Origin: Tenuifilum sp040752515
Lineage (GTDB): Bacteria; Bacteroidota; Bacteroidia; Bacteroidales; Tenuifilaceae
DNA: 62,936 nt
NCBI GenBank assembly: GCA_040752515.1
Contig: JBFMGQ010000019.1
Coordinates: 1 to 62,936 of the forward strand
Direction: 5' to 3'
The notes beneath the pieces were generated by a model. The model was not told where the DNA came from. It saw only the letters and a program-made list of their open reading frames with translations, and made no database searches. The translations under genes were made by a program, and so were the position numbers. This document shows positions 34,912 through 42,023 of the stretch, in pieces. The stretch's first letter is position 1; every line of letters starts with the position of its first letter.

Positions 34912-35511
34912 ATGGCAAAAGGAAAGGAACTTGATATCAACCTGTTTGACATCAAATTCAAACAAATTCCGCCCAAAGCCGGCAGGGTACTCATTGCCCA
35001 GCCATCCCTAAACGACCCCTTCTTCAAACGAACGGTAATTTACCTGGTTGAACACGATGCTAATGGCTGTATGGGATTCATTGTAAACCGTAAGCTAAAC
35101 ATCAGCCTTAGCGATATTTTAGTCGATTTTCCCGATGTAGATGTTAACGTTTCGGTTGGTGGACCTGTAAGCCCTGAATCCATTAACTTTCTACACACAT
35201 TTGGCGACTTAATCCCAAATACTTACCCTTTGGGTAACGGTATTTTTATGAACGGCGATATCAATGCTCTTAAATCGCTTGCCATTGCTGGAAAAGTAAA
35301 CGCTAAAAATCTTCGGATTTTTATTGGATATTCTGGCTGGGGGCCCAAACAGCTTGAAAACGAGATTAAGGAAAATTCGTGGGTTGTTGCTAATTTCCCA
35401 CCAATTGATGTGATGAAGGGCGTATACGATAACTGGTATTTTGCCGTTCAGCAGCTGGGGGAAAAGTTCAAGGTTTGGACAATATACCCGGAAAACCCGT
35501 CGCTAAACTAA
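34912..35511 (+). CDS. yqgE: YqgE/AlgH family protein
   Basis: 199 residues, UPF0301/AlgH family, unknown biochemical role. The family stretch RVLIAQPSLNDPFFKRTVIYLVEH is recognisable (given here only as a segment near residues 25-48), followed by GFIVNRKL and GGPV, later IGYSGWGPKQLENE. Cytosolic, no membrane segments. A strong Shine-Dalgarno sets the start. The stop overlaps the aminotransferase stop on the other strand by 9 bases. Confidence 0.9.
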   Translation: MAKGKELDINLFDIKFKQIPPKAGRVLIAQPSLNDPFFKRTVIYLVEHDANGCMGFIVNRKLNISLSDILVDFPDVDVNVSVGGPVSPESINFLHTFGDLIPNTYPLGNGIFMNGDINALKSLAIAGKVNAKNLRIFIGYSGWGPKQLENEIKENSWVVANFPPIDVMKGVYDNWYFAVQQLGEKFKVWTIYPENPSLN

Positions 35512-36369
35512 TTCCTTAAAGGTTATCCTATTGAGCTCAGCACTTAGTTGCCTTGAAACTGTATTGAAGTAACGATTACCTCCAAGTCCTAACACCCATC
35601 GGATTCCACTAATGGCATTGGTAAGAAACAGCTCATCGCAAGTACTGAAAACTTTGGTGTTTAGTGCAACGTCGTCAAAAACCTTGTAACCTAAACTGCG
35701 AGCAAGATTGATAACTACCTGGCGCATAACGCCGGGAATGCAACCTTCCGATAAACCCGGTGTAAAAATCTCGCCTTTTTTAACAACAAACACATTCGAT
35801 GAAATGCTCTCTGCTACTCGCCCATACTCGTTGAGAATTATGCACTCATCCAACTCATTCTTTTTCCTGTATAGCCCAGCTTTCACGTAAAGCAGAGCGT
35901 TACAGCTTTTAACCGAAGACAAGATATTAATTGGCTTGGCAATATCATCATAAATGTCAAGCATTAAACCCTGCTGGTTATATTGGTAAAACCTAAAATC
36001 GAGCGGGTAGCTTTCAACGGCAACTGATGCTGAATTACTTTCGGGCGTATAGAGGCCACCATTGCTCCTAAATACTGAGACCCTAACACGTGTGCTACCA
36101 AAATGACGGTTCTTGTTCAGCAATTTAGTTATTACTTCGTTAAGCTTTACCTGCGATAAAGAATAGGGTTTTTCAATCTCCAATAGCTGTAATCCTTTGG
36201 TTAATCTTTTATAATGAAAATCCAGATAGTATGGTTCTGTTCCGTAGCAGTGAATTGTTTCGAACAAACCATCGCCATACCGGAAAGCCCTATTCCCAAT
36301 ATTTAACACCGGGCTATCGGTCCGGTGATACTCACCATTAAACCAGATGTAAGTATTTTGCATCATCAT
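35503..36369 (-). CDS. Class IV aminotransferase (PLP fold type IV)
   Basis: 288 residues, related to branched-chain aminotransferase, D-amino acid aminotransferase and aminodeoxychorismate lyase. The start region FRYGDGLFETI, the PLP-lysine segment SSVKSCNALLYVKAG (Lys near 154) and SSNVFVVKKGE, CIPGVMRQ are typical. The sequence does not decide between IlvE, DAAT and PabC; IlvE usually has about 340 residues, so the shorter D-amino acid/PabC group is more likely. It has a -7 box TATCTTTG (36376-36383) and follows the Nudix gene by 15 bases. Confidence 0.86.
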   Translation of the reverse strand: MMMQNTYIWFNGEYHRTDSPVLNIGNRAFRYGDGLFETIHCYGTEPYYLDFHYKRLTKGLQLLEIEKPYSLSQVKLNEVITKLLNKNRHFGSTRVRVSVFRSNGGLYTPESNSASVAVESYPLDFRFYQYNQQGLMLDIYDDIAKPINILSSVKSCNALLYVKAGLYRKKNELDECIILNEYGRVAESISSNVFVVKKGEIFTPGLSEGCIPGVMRQVVINLARSLGYKVFDDVALNTKVFSTCDELFLTNAISGIRWVLGLGGNRYFNTVSRQLSAELNRITFKELV

Positions 36370-36384
36370 TAATCACAAAGATAG

Positions 36385-36813
36385 CTATCCTTTTAGGTAT
36401 TCGATAGCCATTTCAAAAAGCCGAGGTTGAACCCTCTGATAGGTTAACTTGTCGGGCATGAATGTAAATGTTTTAACCTCACCTATCTCGCTCTCAGGTA
36501 GCGGTCCAATTTCTTTAATTTCAGCATAAAACATTCGTCCATGGCTTGTGGCGCCATCGAGCTGAACCGTATAGTCAAAAAGTGGTTTTATGCTATAATT
36601 TTTTGCACCGGTTTCCTCGAATAGTTCCCTTCTGGCAGCCTCGTCGGGTGTCTCGCCAGGTTCGATATGTCCACCTGGAAGTTCCCAAGTATCACGAGCT
36701 TTATTTCGCACCCAAAGCCATTGCCCATTCATGCTGCTAAGAATGGCAACCAGCTGTAATTGGTTGTTATCATCAAGGTTAGGATTGATTAAAATGTTTG
36801 CCAGAGCTTGCAT
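36385..36813 (-). CDS. Nudix hydrolase
   Basis: 142 residues. The Nudix box GGHIEPGETPDEAARRELFEETGA lies at 47-70 (one segment; key residues G48, E54, R62, E63, E66, E67). It hydrolyses a nucleoside diphosphate-linked substrate; the substrate is unknown, though the WELPGGHIEPGE context is common in 8-oxo-dGTP or dihydroneopterin triphosphate hydrolases. Middle gene of a holA-rhomboid-Nudix-aminotransferase row on the minus strand, starting 5 bases after the rhomboid stop. Confidence 0.9.
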   Translation of the reverse strand: MQALANILINPNLDDNNQLQLVAILSSMNGQWLWVRNKARDTWELPGGHIEPGETPDEAARRELFEETGAKNYSIKPLFDYTVQLDGATSHGRMFYAEIKEIGPLPESEIGEVKTFTFMPDKLTYQRVQPRLFEMAIEYLKG

Positions 36814-36818
36814 ATCAG

Positions 36819-37436
36819 CTAACCTAATCCCAGTTGCCTGAGAAAGAATAGAAAAAGTTTAGGATCGATAAGGATTGGATAGATAAACCCAAAAACAGCA
36901 CCCACAAAGTGTGCATCATGGTTAATGTTATCGCCTCCCTTGCGGCTCATGTAGTTTGAGTATGCAAGGTAGGCAATGGCAAAAACAATTCCAGGAATTG
37001 GCAGTATAGCCATGAGGTAGAGCTTCTCAAGCGGGCTAAAAAAGATACTGAAAAACACAATGGCTGAAACAGCCCCCGATGCTCCTACGCTCTGATAGTA
37101 GGGATTGTTTTTATGCTTTTTCAGTGTAGTTAACGACGAGATTACAGCTGCGCCAAGGTAGAGTATGATAAAATGCAATTGCGGCAGCCCAATGCTACCA
37201 ATAGTGTGCAACTGCTGAAAGATAGACTCCACATACCTGCCAAACGAAAACAAAACTATCATGTTCACAAAAAGATGCAGGAAATTGGCATGAACAAATG
37301 CATGCGAAATCAAACGATACCACTCGTTTCGCTTGAACACAACGTAAGGGCTAAGCAGTAAACGCTGGAAAAGAATGCTATTCCCAAAGGCTGCAAACGA
37401 GACTAAGGCGGTTATTACTATTACAGTGTAGGTCAT
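36819..37436 (-). CDS. Rhomboid-family intramembrane serine protease
   Basis: 205 residues with about six membrane helices. The catalytic serine is in GASGA (G118-A119-S120-G121-A122) and the catalytic histidine in HDAHFVGA (H176); the N-terminal WYRLISHAFVHANFLHLFVNM is the other family hallmark, including the HxxxN oxyanion region. It cleaves unknown membrane proteins. Overlaps holA by 4 bases (ATGA), so it is translationally coupled to it. No signal peptide needed. Confidence 0.88.
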   Translation of the reverse strand: MTYTVIVITALVSFAAFGNSILFQRLLLSPYVVFKRNEWYRLISHAFVHANFLHLFVNMIVLFSFGRYVESIFQQLHTIGSIGLPQLHFIILYLGAAVISSLTTLKKHKNNPYYQSVGASGAVSAIVFFSIFFSPLEKLYLMAILPIPGIVFAIAYLAYSNYMSRKGGDNINHDAHFVGAVFGFIYPILIDPKLFLFFLRQLGLG

Positions 37437-38479
37437 TTCCCGTAAACGATTAGATAGATAAGTTCACGAAGCAACTCGCCATGATCGGTAGAGTTGTTAT
37501 TAACGCCCTTGGAGCGCATATCGTATTCGCTAAGCAAGTGAATAATGCCAACGCACCGAGCAGCACTATAGCGCTTGGCAGCACGCTCGTATTCGGCAAC
37601 AAAAAACTCGTTTACCCCCAGTTCCTTAGCCACCGATGCCTTTGACTTATCGGCCAGAAAATGGTATTTCAGGATTTTTATAAAATACTGGTATATAGCG
37701 GTTATGGTCAAAACAAAAGGATTTGCGTTGGGGTTTCGGGCAAAATGGTCAGCTATTCGCATGGCCCGGGCAAAGTTCATTTCGCCAAGGGCTTTGGTAA
37801 GTTCAAAGCGATTAAAATCGCGACTTATTCCAATGTTACGCTCAATATCGGCAGCTTGGATCAGCTTACTATCGACAGGTAAAATGATTGCCAATTTATC
37901 AAGTTCATGGGCAAGACGACTTAAATCGTTGCCTACAAACTCGGTAAGCAGGTTTGCAGCCATGGGGTCGATTTTTATTCCCTTATCCTTAAGGTACCCA
38001 ACAATCCAATCGGGGATTTGGTAGTCGTAAAACTTTTTCGATTCAAAGTAAACCCCTTTTTGCTTTGCCAACTTTACAACCCCAGCGAGCTTATCGGAAG
38101 ACTTTTTGCCATCGCTGGCAATTTTATGGCAAATAACCAGTATGGTGGAATTAAGCGGGGCTTTCAGGTAGATTTCCAGATCGGAAAGGTTACGAACATT
38201 CTGAGCTTCCTTAACAATAACCACCTGGTAGTTGGACATCATTGGGAAACGGCGAGCTGTACCAATAATATCGGCAGCGGAAATATCACGCCCATAAACC
38301 ACGGTTTGATTAAATGCCTTTTCGGAACTGCTGAGCACATTGTCCTCAATGTACTCAGCAATTTTATCGATAAAGTATGGCTCATCGCCAGTCAGAAAGT
38401 AGATGGGCTTATAAATTTTATTTTTTAGTTCCTGAAGAATGTTTTGGAACGATTCAACTGTCTGACTCTGCTTGGCCAT
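37433..38479 (-). CDS. holA: DNA polymerase III delta subunit
   Basis: Clamp-loader subunit that opens the beta clamp. 348 residues, with the N-terminal FLTGDEPYFID (TGDE) and the GTARRFPMMSNYQVVIVKEAQN segment common to bacterial HolA, and a helical C-terminus. It is upstream of the rhomboid gene with a 4-base overlap. Starts 9 bases after the AMP nucleosidase stop, so these form one transcription unit. Confidence 0.92.
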   Translation of the reverse strand: MAKQSQTVESFQNILQELKNKIYKPIYFLTGDEPYFIDKIAEYIEDNVLSSSEKAFNQTVVYGRDISAADIIGTARRFPMMSNYQVVIVKEAQNVRNLSDLEIYLKAPLNSTILVICHKIASDGKKSSDKLAGVVKLAKQKGVYFESKKFYDYQIPDWIVGYLKDKGIKIDPMAANLLTEFVGNDLSRLAHELDKLAIILPVDSKLIQAADIERNIGISRDFNRFELTKALGEMNFARAMRIADHFARNPNANPFVLTITAIYQYFIKILKYHFLADKSKASVAKELGVNEFFVAEYERAAKRYSAARCVGIIHLLSEYDMRSKGVNNNSTDHGELLRELIYLIVYGK

Positions 38480-38488
38480 AGCTTGAAT

Positions 38489-39259
38489 TTAAAAGCGCAA
38501 GTGTTTAACCGATTCACTATTGTTAATCAATCGGGTAAGCGATTCGATGCCAATTTTAATTTGGTCTTCTACAAAAAGTGAATTCACTTTTTGATCGCTT
38601 TCGGTAGTTTTAACCCCTTCGGAAATCATAGGCTGGTCAGTAACCAACAGAAGCGCACCTGTGGGAATTTCGTTATAGAAACCAACCGTAAAAATTGTAG
38701 CCGTTTCCATATCGATGGCCATAGCGCGAGTACGACGGAGGTATTCCTTGAAATTATCGTCGTACTCCCAAACCCTACGGTTTGTGGTAACAACAGTACC
38801 TGTCCAGTAATCGCGGTTGTGATTGCGGATAGTTGATGATACAACACGTTGTAAAGTAAATGCTGGTAGTGCTGGAACTTCAGGAGGCATATAGTCATTT
38901 GAGGTACCCTCGTGTCGAATGGCTGCAATGGGTAGAATAAAATCGCCTACGTTATTCTTCTTCTTAAGACCACCACACTTCCCCAGGAAAAGCACAGCTT
39001 TTGGCTTTACGGCACTCAACAAATCCATGATTGTTGCTGCATTGGGGCTTCCCATGCCAAAGTCTATCATGGTTATTCCATTTGCAGTTGCACAAGGCAT
39101 ATTGGCATTGGGGTTTACTATGGGAACGTTGAAATAGCTTGCAAAGAATTCGAGATATCCCCTAAAATTGGTCAAAAGGATATGAGTACCAAAATCTTCA
39201 AGTTTTTGCCCGGTGTACCTCGGCAACCAGTTCTGAACAATTTCTTCTTTTGTCTTCAT
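38489..39259 (-). CDS. AMP nucleosidase (short Bacteroidota form)
   Basis: Splits AMP into adenine and ribose 5-phosphate. 256 residues with nucleoside phosphorylase fold: FLGKCGGLKK, the DMETA motif (catalytic Asp/Glu) and VTDQPM. The enterobacterial Amn is about 480 residues; this family is shorter and lacks the N-terminal regulatory domain, as in other Bacteroidota. A -7 box TATCTTTG (39300-39307) lies upstream. Heads the AMP nucleosidase-holA-rhomboid-Nudix row and is divergent from the HsdR_N gene. Confidence 0.88.
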   Translation of the reverse strand: MKTKEEIVQNWLPRYTGQKLEDFGTHILLTNFRGYLEFFASYFNVPIVNPNANMPCATANGITMIDFGMGSPNAATIMDLLSAVKPKAVLFLGKCGGLKKKNNVGDFILPIAAIRHEGTSNDYMPPEVPALPAFTLQRVVSSTIRNHNRDYWTGTVVTTNRRVWEYDDNFKEYLRRTRAMAIDMETATIFTVGFYNEIPTGALLLVTDQPMISEGVKTTESDQKVNSLFVEDQIKIGIESLTRLINNSESVKHLRF

Positions 39260-39473
39260 ACCAACACTATTATTAATATTTTCAACAAGTATATTTCGGC
39301 AAAGATACGGCTAATCGATCAATCTAAAAATAGTGTTTTTAAACATACTCAACACGAGATTTGCTCAGTTTTAGATGATTTTTCTATGAATTTCTGCTTA
39401 AAATCAATCTATATCGACCATCGAAAACGTTAACGAAACCCTAAAAGATTGAATAAATTTTTAATTTTGCTGC

Positions 39474-39938
39474 ATGAACTCAAATAGCGACAAACCACTT
39501 AACTTCCCTAACTACCAGTTTCGCGTTAAACAGGAAAAGGGTAATCGCTATATTTTCGATATAATCCGAAAAAGATTCATTGCACTTACCCCGGAAGAAT
39601 GGGTACGTCAGCATTTAATAAATTACCTGGTAAGCGATTTACACACACCATTGGGTTTAATTGGAATTGAGGTGAGCTTTTCATTCAATAACGTAAACCA
39701 TAGGGCCGATGTTATAGTCTATAATAGAAAGGGCGAACCACTCCTACTTGCAGAGTGCAAGGCGCCTACCGTGGAGATTTCTGATGATGTTATTGATCAG
39801 ATATGTAGATATAATTATATACTAAATGCTGAATACCTGTTAATAACAAACGGAATAAGGCATTACATTTTACAGTTTACCAAAGATAACAGATGGATAA
39901 CACTAAATAATTTCCCTGAAATTACTGACAAAATATGA
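39474..39938 (+). CDS. HsdR N-terminal-domain (PD-(D/E)xK) protein
   Basis: 154 residues corresponding to the N-terminal nuclease domain of type I restriction enzyme R subunit, but with no helicase. The catalytic pattern is complete: D79 (HRADVIV) and E94-x-K96 (LAECKA), with QICRYNY helix after it. No hsdS or hsdM neighbours, so it is not a restriction system; it is a conserved single-gene family of the phylum near holA. A -7 box TAATTTTG (39462-39469) ends 4 bases before the ATG, suggesting a nearly leaderless mRNA. Its stop overlaps the next gene by 4 bases. Confidence 0.85.
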   Translation: MNSNSDKPLNFPNYQFRVKQEKGNRYIFDIIRKRFIALTPEEWVRQHLINYLVSDLHTPLGLIGIEVSFSFNNVNHRADVIVYNRKGEPLLLAECKAPTVEISDDVIDQICRYNYILNAEYLLITNGIRHYILQFTKDNRWITLNNFPEITDKI

Positions 39939-41407
39939 GCAACAATATGACCGCCCTTGAAAAACATTTTGATAAATTTCGCAAGAACATTGTAGGTATC
40001 GATGCTACCTACAAAACCATCTACGGTAAGCAAAAGCTAATTTATGCCGATTGGATAGCCAGCGGCAGGCTATACCGGCCCATTGAGGATAAAATGCTTA
40101 GCCTTTTTGGTCCAATGGTAGCCAACACCCATACCGAAAGCAGCTTTACAGGTAAGTTTATGACTGAGGCATACCATTATGCCCTGAAAGAGATCAAACG
40201 TCATGTAAACGCAGGTCCCGATGATGTAATTGTTACCTCAGGCTTTGGCATGACCTCATCGGTAAATAAATTCCAAAGAATATTGGGCTTAAAGAACAAG
40301 AGTTTTGTTTTCCAAAATCCCAAGGAGAGGCCAGTTGTTTTTGTTACCCACATGGAGCATCACTCAAACCAAACCTCCTGGTACGAAACCATAGCCGAGG
40401 TTGTAGTGGTTGAGCCCGACAAAGACCTCTTGGTTTCACCACAAAAACTGCGCGAAACCTTGGAAAGGTATAAGGATAGGCCTATGAAAATTGGTTCGTT
40501 CAGTGCATGTAGCAATGTAACCGGAATAAAAACCCCTTACCACGAACTATCCAAGATAATGCACGAAGCAGGAGGCTTATGCTTTGTGGATTTTGCTGCA
40601 TCGGCGCCATACGTAAAAATTGATATGCATCCCTCCGATCCCTTGGAACGCTTGGATGCCATCTTTTTTTCACCCCATAAATTCCTGGGAGGACCAGGCG
40701 CCTCAGGCGTTCTTATCTTTAACTCAAACCTTTACAAAAATCGTGTTCCTGACCAGCCCGGTGGTGGTACAGTTGACTGGACAAACCCCTGGGGTGAGTA
40801 CAAGTATATCGATGACATTGAGCGACGAGAGGATGGCGGTACACCCGGTTTTCTTCAAGCAATCCGTAGTGCCTTAGCCATAAGGCTAAAAGAACAAATG
40901 GGCATTGAAAATATCGAAAAACGCGAAGAGGAACTGGTGCACCTTGCCTTTGAAAGGTTGAAGAATATTAAAGGACTTCACATTTTGGCCGATAATTGCT
41001 TAAATCGAATTGGTGCCATATCATTTTATATCGATAATTTACATTACAACCTTATAGTTACTCTACTTAGCGAGCGATATGGAATACAAATGCGAGGTGG
41101 TTGTGTTTGTGCTGGTACTTACGGGCATTTTTTGCTAAACGTTAGCAAGGAGCAATCGCACCGTATTACAGATTTAATTAATAAAGGCGATTTATCGGAA
41201 AAACCAGGTTGGGTTCGCTGGTCATTACATCCGACCACTACCAACCAGGAGGTTGAATACATAGCCAAAGCGCTTGCCGAGATTGCCGAAAAAGGGAAAG
41301 AATGGCAAAACGACTATACGTACTGCAAGCATACTAACGAATTTTGCAACAAGAATCCCGAGGCTGCTGCGCTTTGGAAAAATGTAGAGGAACATTTCAA
41401 ACTGTAA
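39935..41407 (+). CDS. Class V aminotransferase, cysteine desulfurase-like
   Basis: 490 residues, PLP fold type I. The PLP-lysine site is at FFSPHKFLGGPGASG (Lys near 246), preceded by FVDFAASAPY; a cysteine-rich loop MRGGCVCAGTYGH (near 387-399) sits where desulfurases carry the catalytic Cys. It also has a C-terminal cysteine cluster (YCKHTNEFC). It resembles the SufS/isopenicillin epimerase group and is longer than typical IscS/SufS (400). It may provide sulfur for an unknown acceptor. Translationally coupled (ATGA) to the HsdR_N gene. Confidence 0.85.
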   Translation: MSNNMTALEKHFDKFRKNIVGIDATYKTIYGKQKLIYADWIASGRLYRPIEDKMLSLFGPMVANTHTESSFTGKFMTEAYHYALKEIKRHVNAGPDDVIVTSGFGMTSSVNKFQRILGLKNKSFVFQNPKERPVVFVTHMEHHSNQTSWYETIAEVVVVEPDKDLLVSPQKLRETLERYKDRPMKIGSFSACSNVTGIKTPYHELSKIMHEAGGLCFVDFAASAPYVKIDMHPSDPLERLDAIFFSPHKFLGGPGASGVLIFNSNLYKNRVPDQPGGGTVDWTNPWGEYKYIDDIERREDGGTPGFLQAIRSALAIRLKEQMGIENIEKREEELVHLAFERLKNIKGLHILADNCLNRIGAISFYIDNLHYNLIVTLLSERYGIQMRGGCVCAGTYGHFLLNVSKEQSHRITDLINKGDLSEKPGWVRWSLHPTTTNQEVEYIAKALAEIAEKGKEWQNDYTYCKHTNEFCNKNPEAAALWKNVEEHFKL

Positions 41408-41456
41408 GTTCCAGGCTTGTTCGAAAAGGAATACAAGTTAAATTTTAAAACACGCA

Positions 41457-42023
41457 TTAACTTTTGGGTAGGCGGGGTTTGGGATTCAGAAACTGAAGCA
41501 AAACCTCGTCCTCCCATCCATTTAGGGTTTTGAGCCAATCCTTTTTTACCCCAACCATCTCAAAGCCAAGATTTTCGAACAGGCGTAAGCTAACGGTATT
41601 GCTGGCCGAAACGTTAGCATAGAGCTGGTTTAGCTGGAGTACCTCAAATGCATACCGGATTAGGACGCTTAACGCCTCGGTTGCGTAGCCTTTGCGTCTA
41701 TCCTCGTTTTTGGCTATTAAAACGCCAACCCCTGCCCGCAAATGGTAAGGGTCAAAGTCGAACAAATCGACCAAACCAACGGGGACATTCATAAACGAGT
41801 TTTGGTCTTTAGCCTCAATTATCAACCTAAGCTGCTTAGATTCCCAAATATCGAGATGTGAGGTTTCGATATACTTTTTAAGCAGGTACTTAGAGAAAGG
41901 TGCTAGCGTATTACTAACCTTCCAAATCTCCATGTTATTCTCCCAGCTATAAAGCAAATCGACATCTTCAGGTTCTGGGGCACGAAGCTTTACAATACTG
42001 TTTTCTAAAACATTACCTTCCAT
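41457..42023 (-). CDS. GNAT acetyltransferase (RimJ/RimL-like)
   Basis: 188 residues. The acetyl-CoA signature is near residue 107: DRRKGYATEALSVLI, followed by the NxxSxxLFENLGF motif (SLRLFENLGFEMVG), typical of the RimJ/RimL and spermidine-acetyltransferase group that acetylates protein N-termini or polyamines; substrate unknown. Its ATG overlaps the stop of the upstream PorE-like gene by one base (TAATG), so the two are coupled. Confidence 0.88.
   Translation of the reverse strand: MEGNVLENSIVKLRAPEPEDVDLLYSWENNMEIWKVSNTLAPFSKYLLKKYIETSHLDIWESKQLRLIIEAKDQNSFMNVPVGLVDLFDFDPYHLRAGVGVLIAKNEDRRKGYATEALSVLIRYAFEVLQLNQLYANVSASNTVSLRLFENLGFEMVGVKKDWLKTLNGWEDEVLLQFLNPKPRLPKS

Noticed and set aside
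39182..39433. Plus-strand frame of 83 residues between AMP nucleosidase and the HsdR_N gene
   Set aside because: It overlaps the AMP nucleosidase start region antisense, lacks family likeness and its composition is that of a chance frame.
39474..39938. Type I restriction-modification system (HsdR)
   Set aside because: Only the N-terminal nuclease-like domain is present; no helicase, no hsdM or hsdS beside it. The short family is a common stand-alone gene in the phylum.
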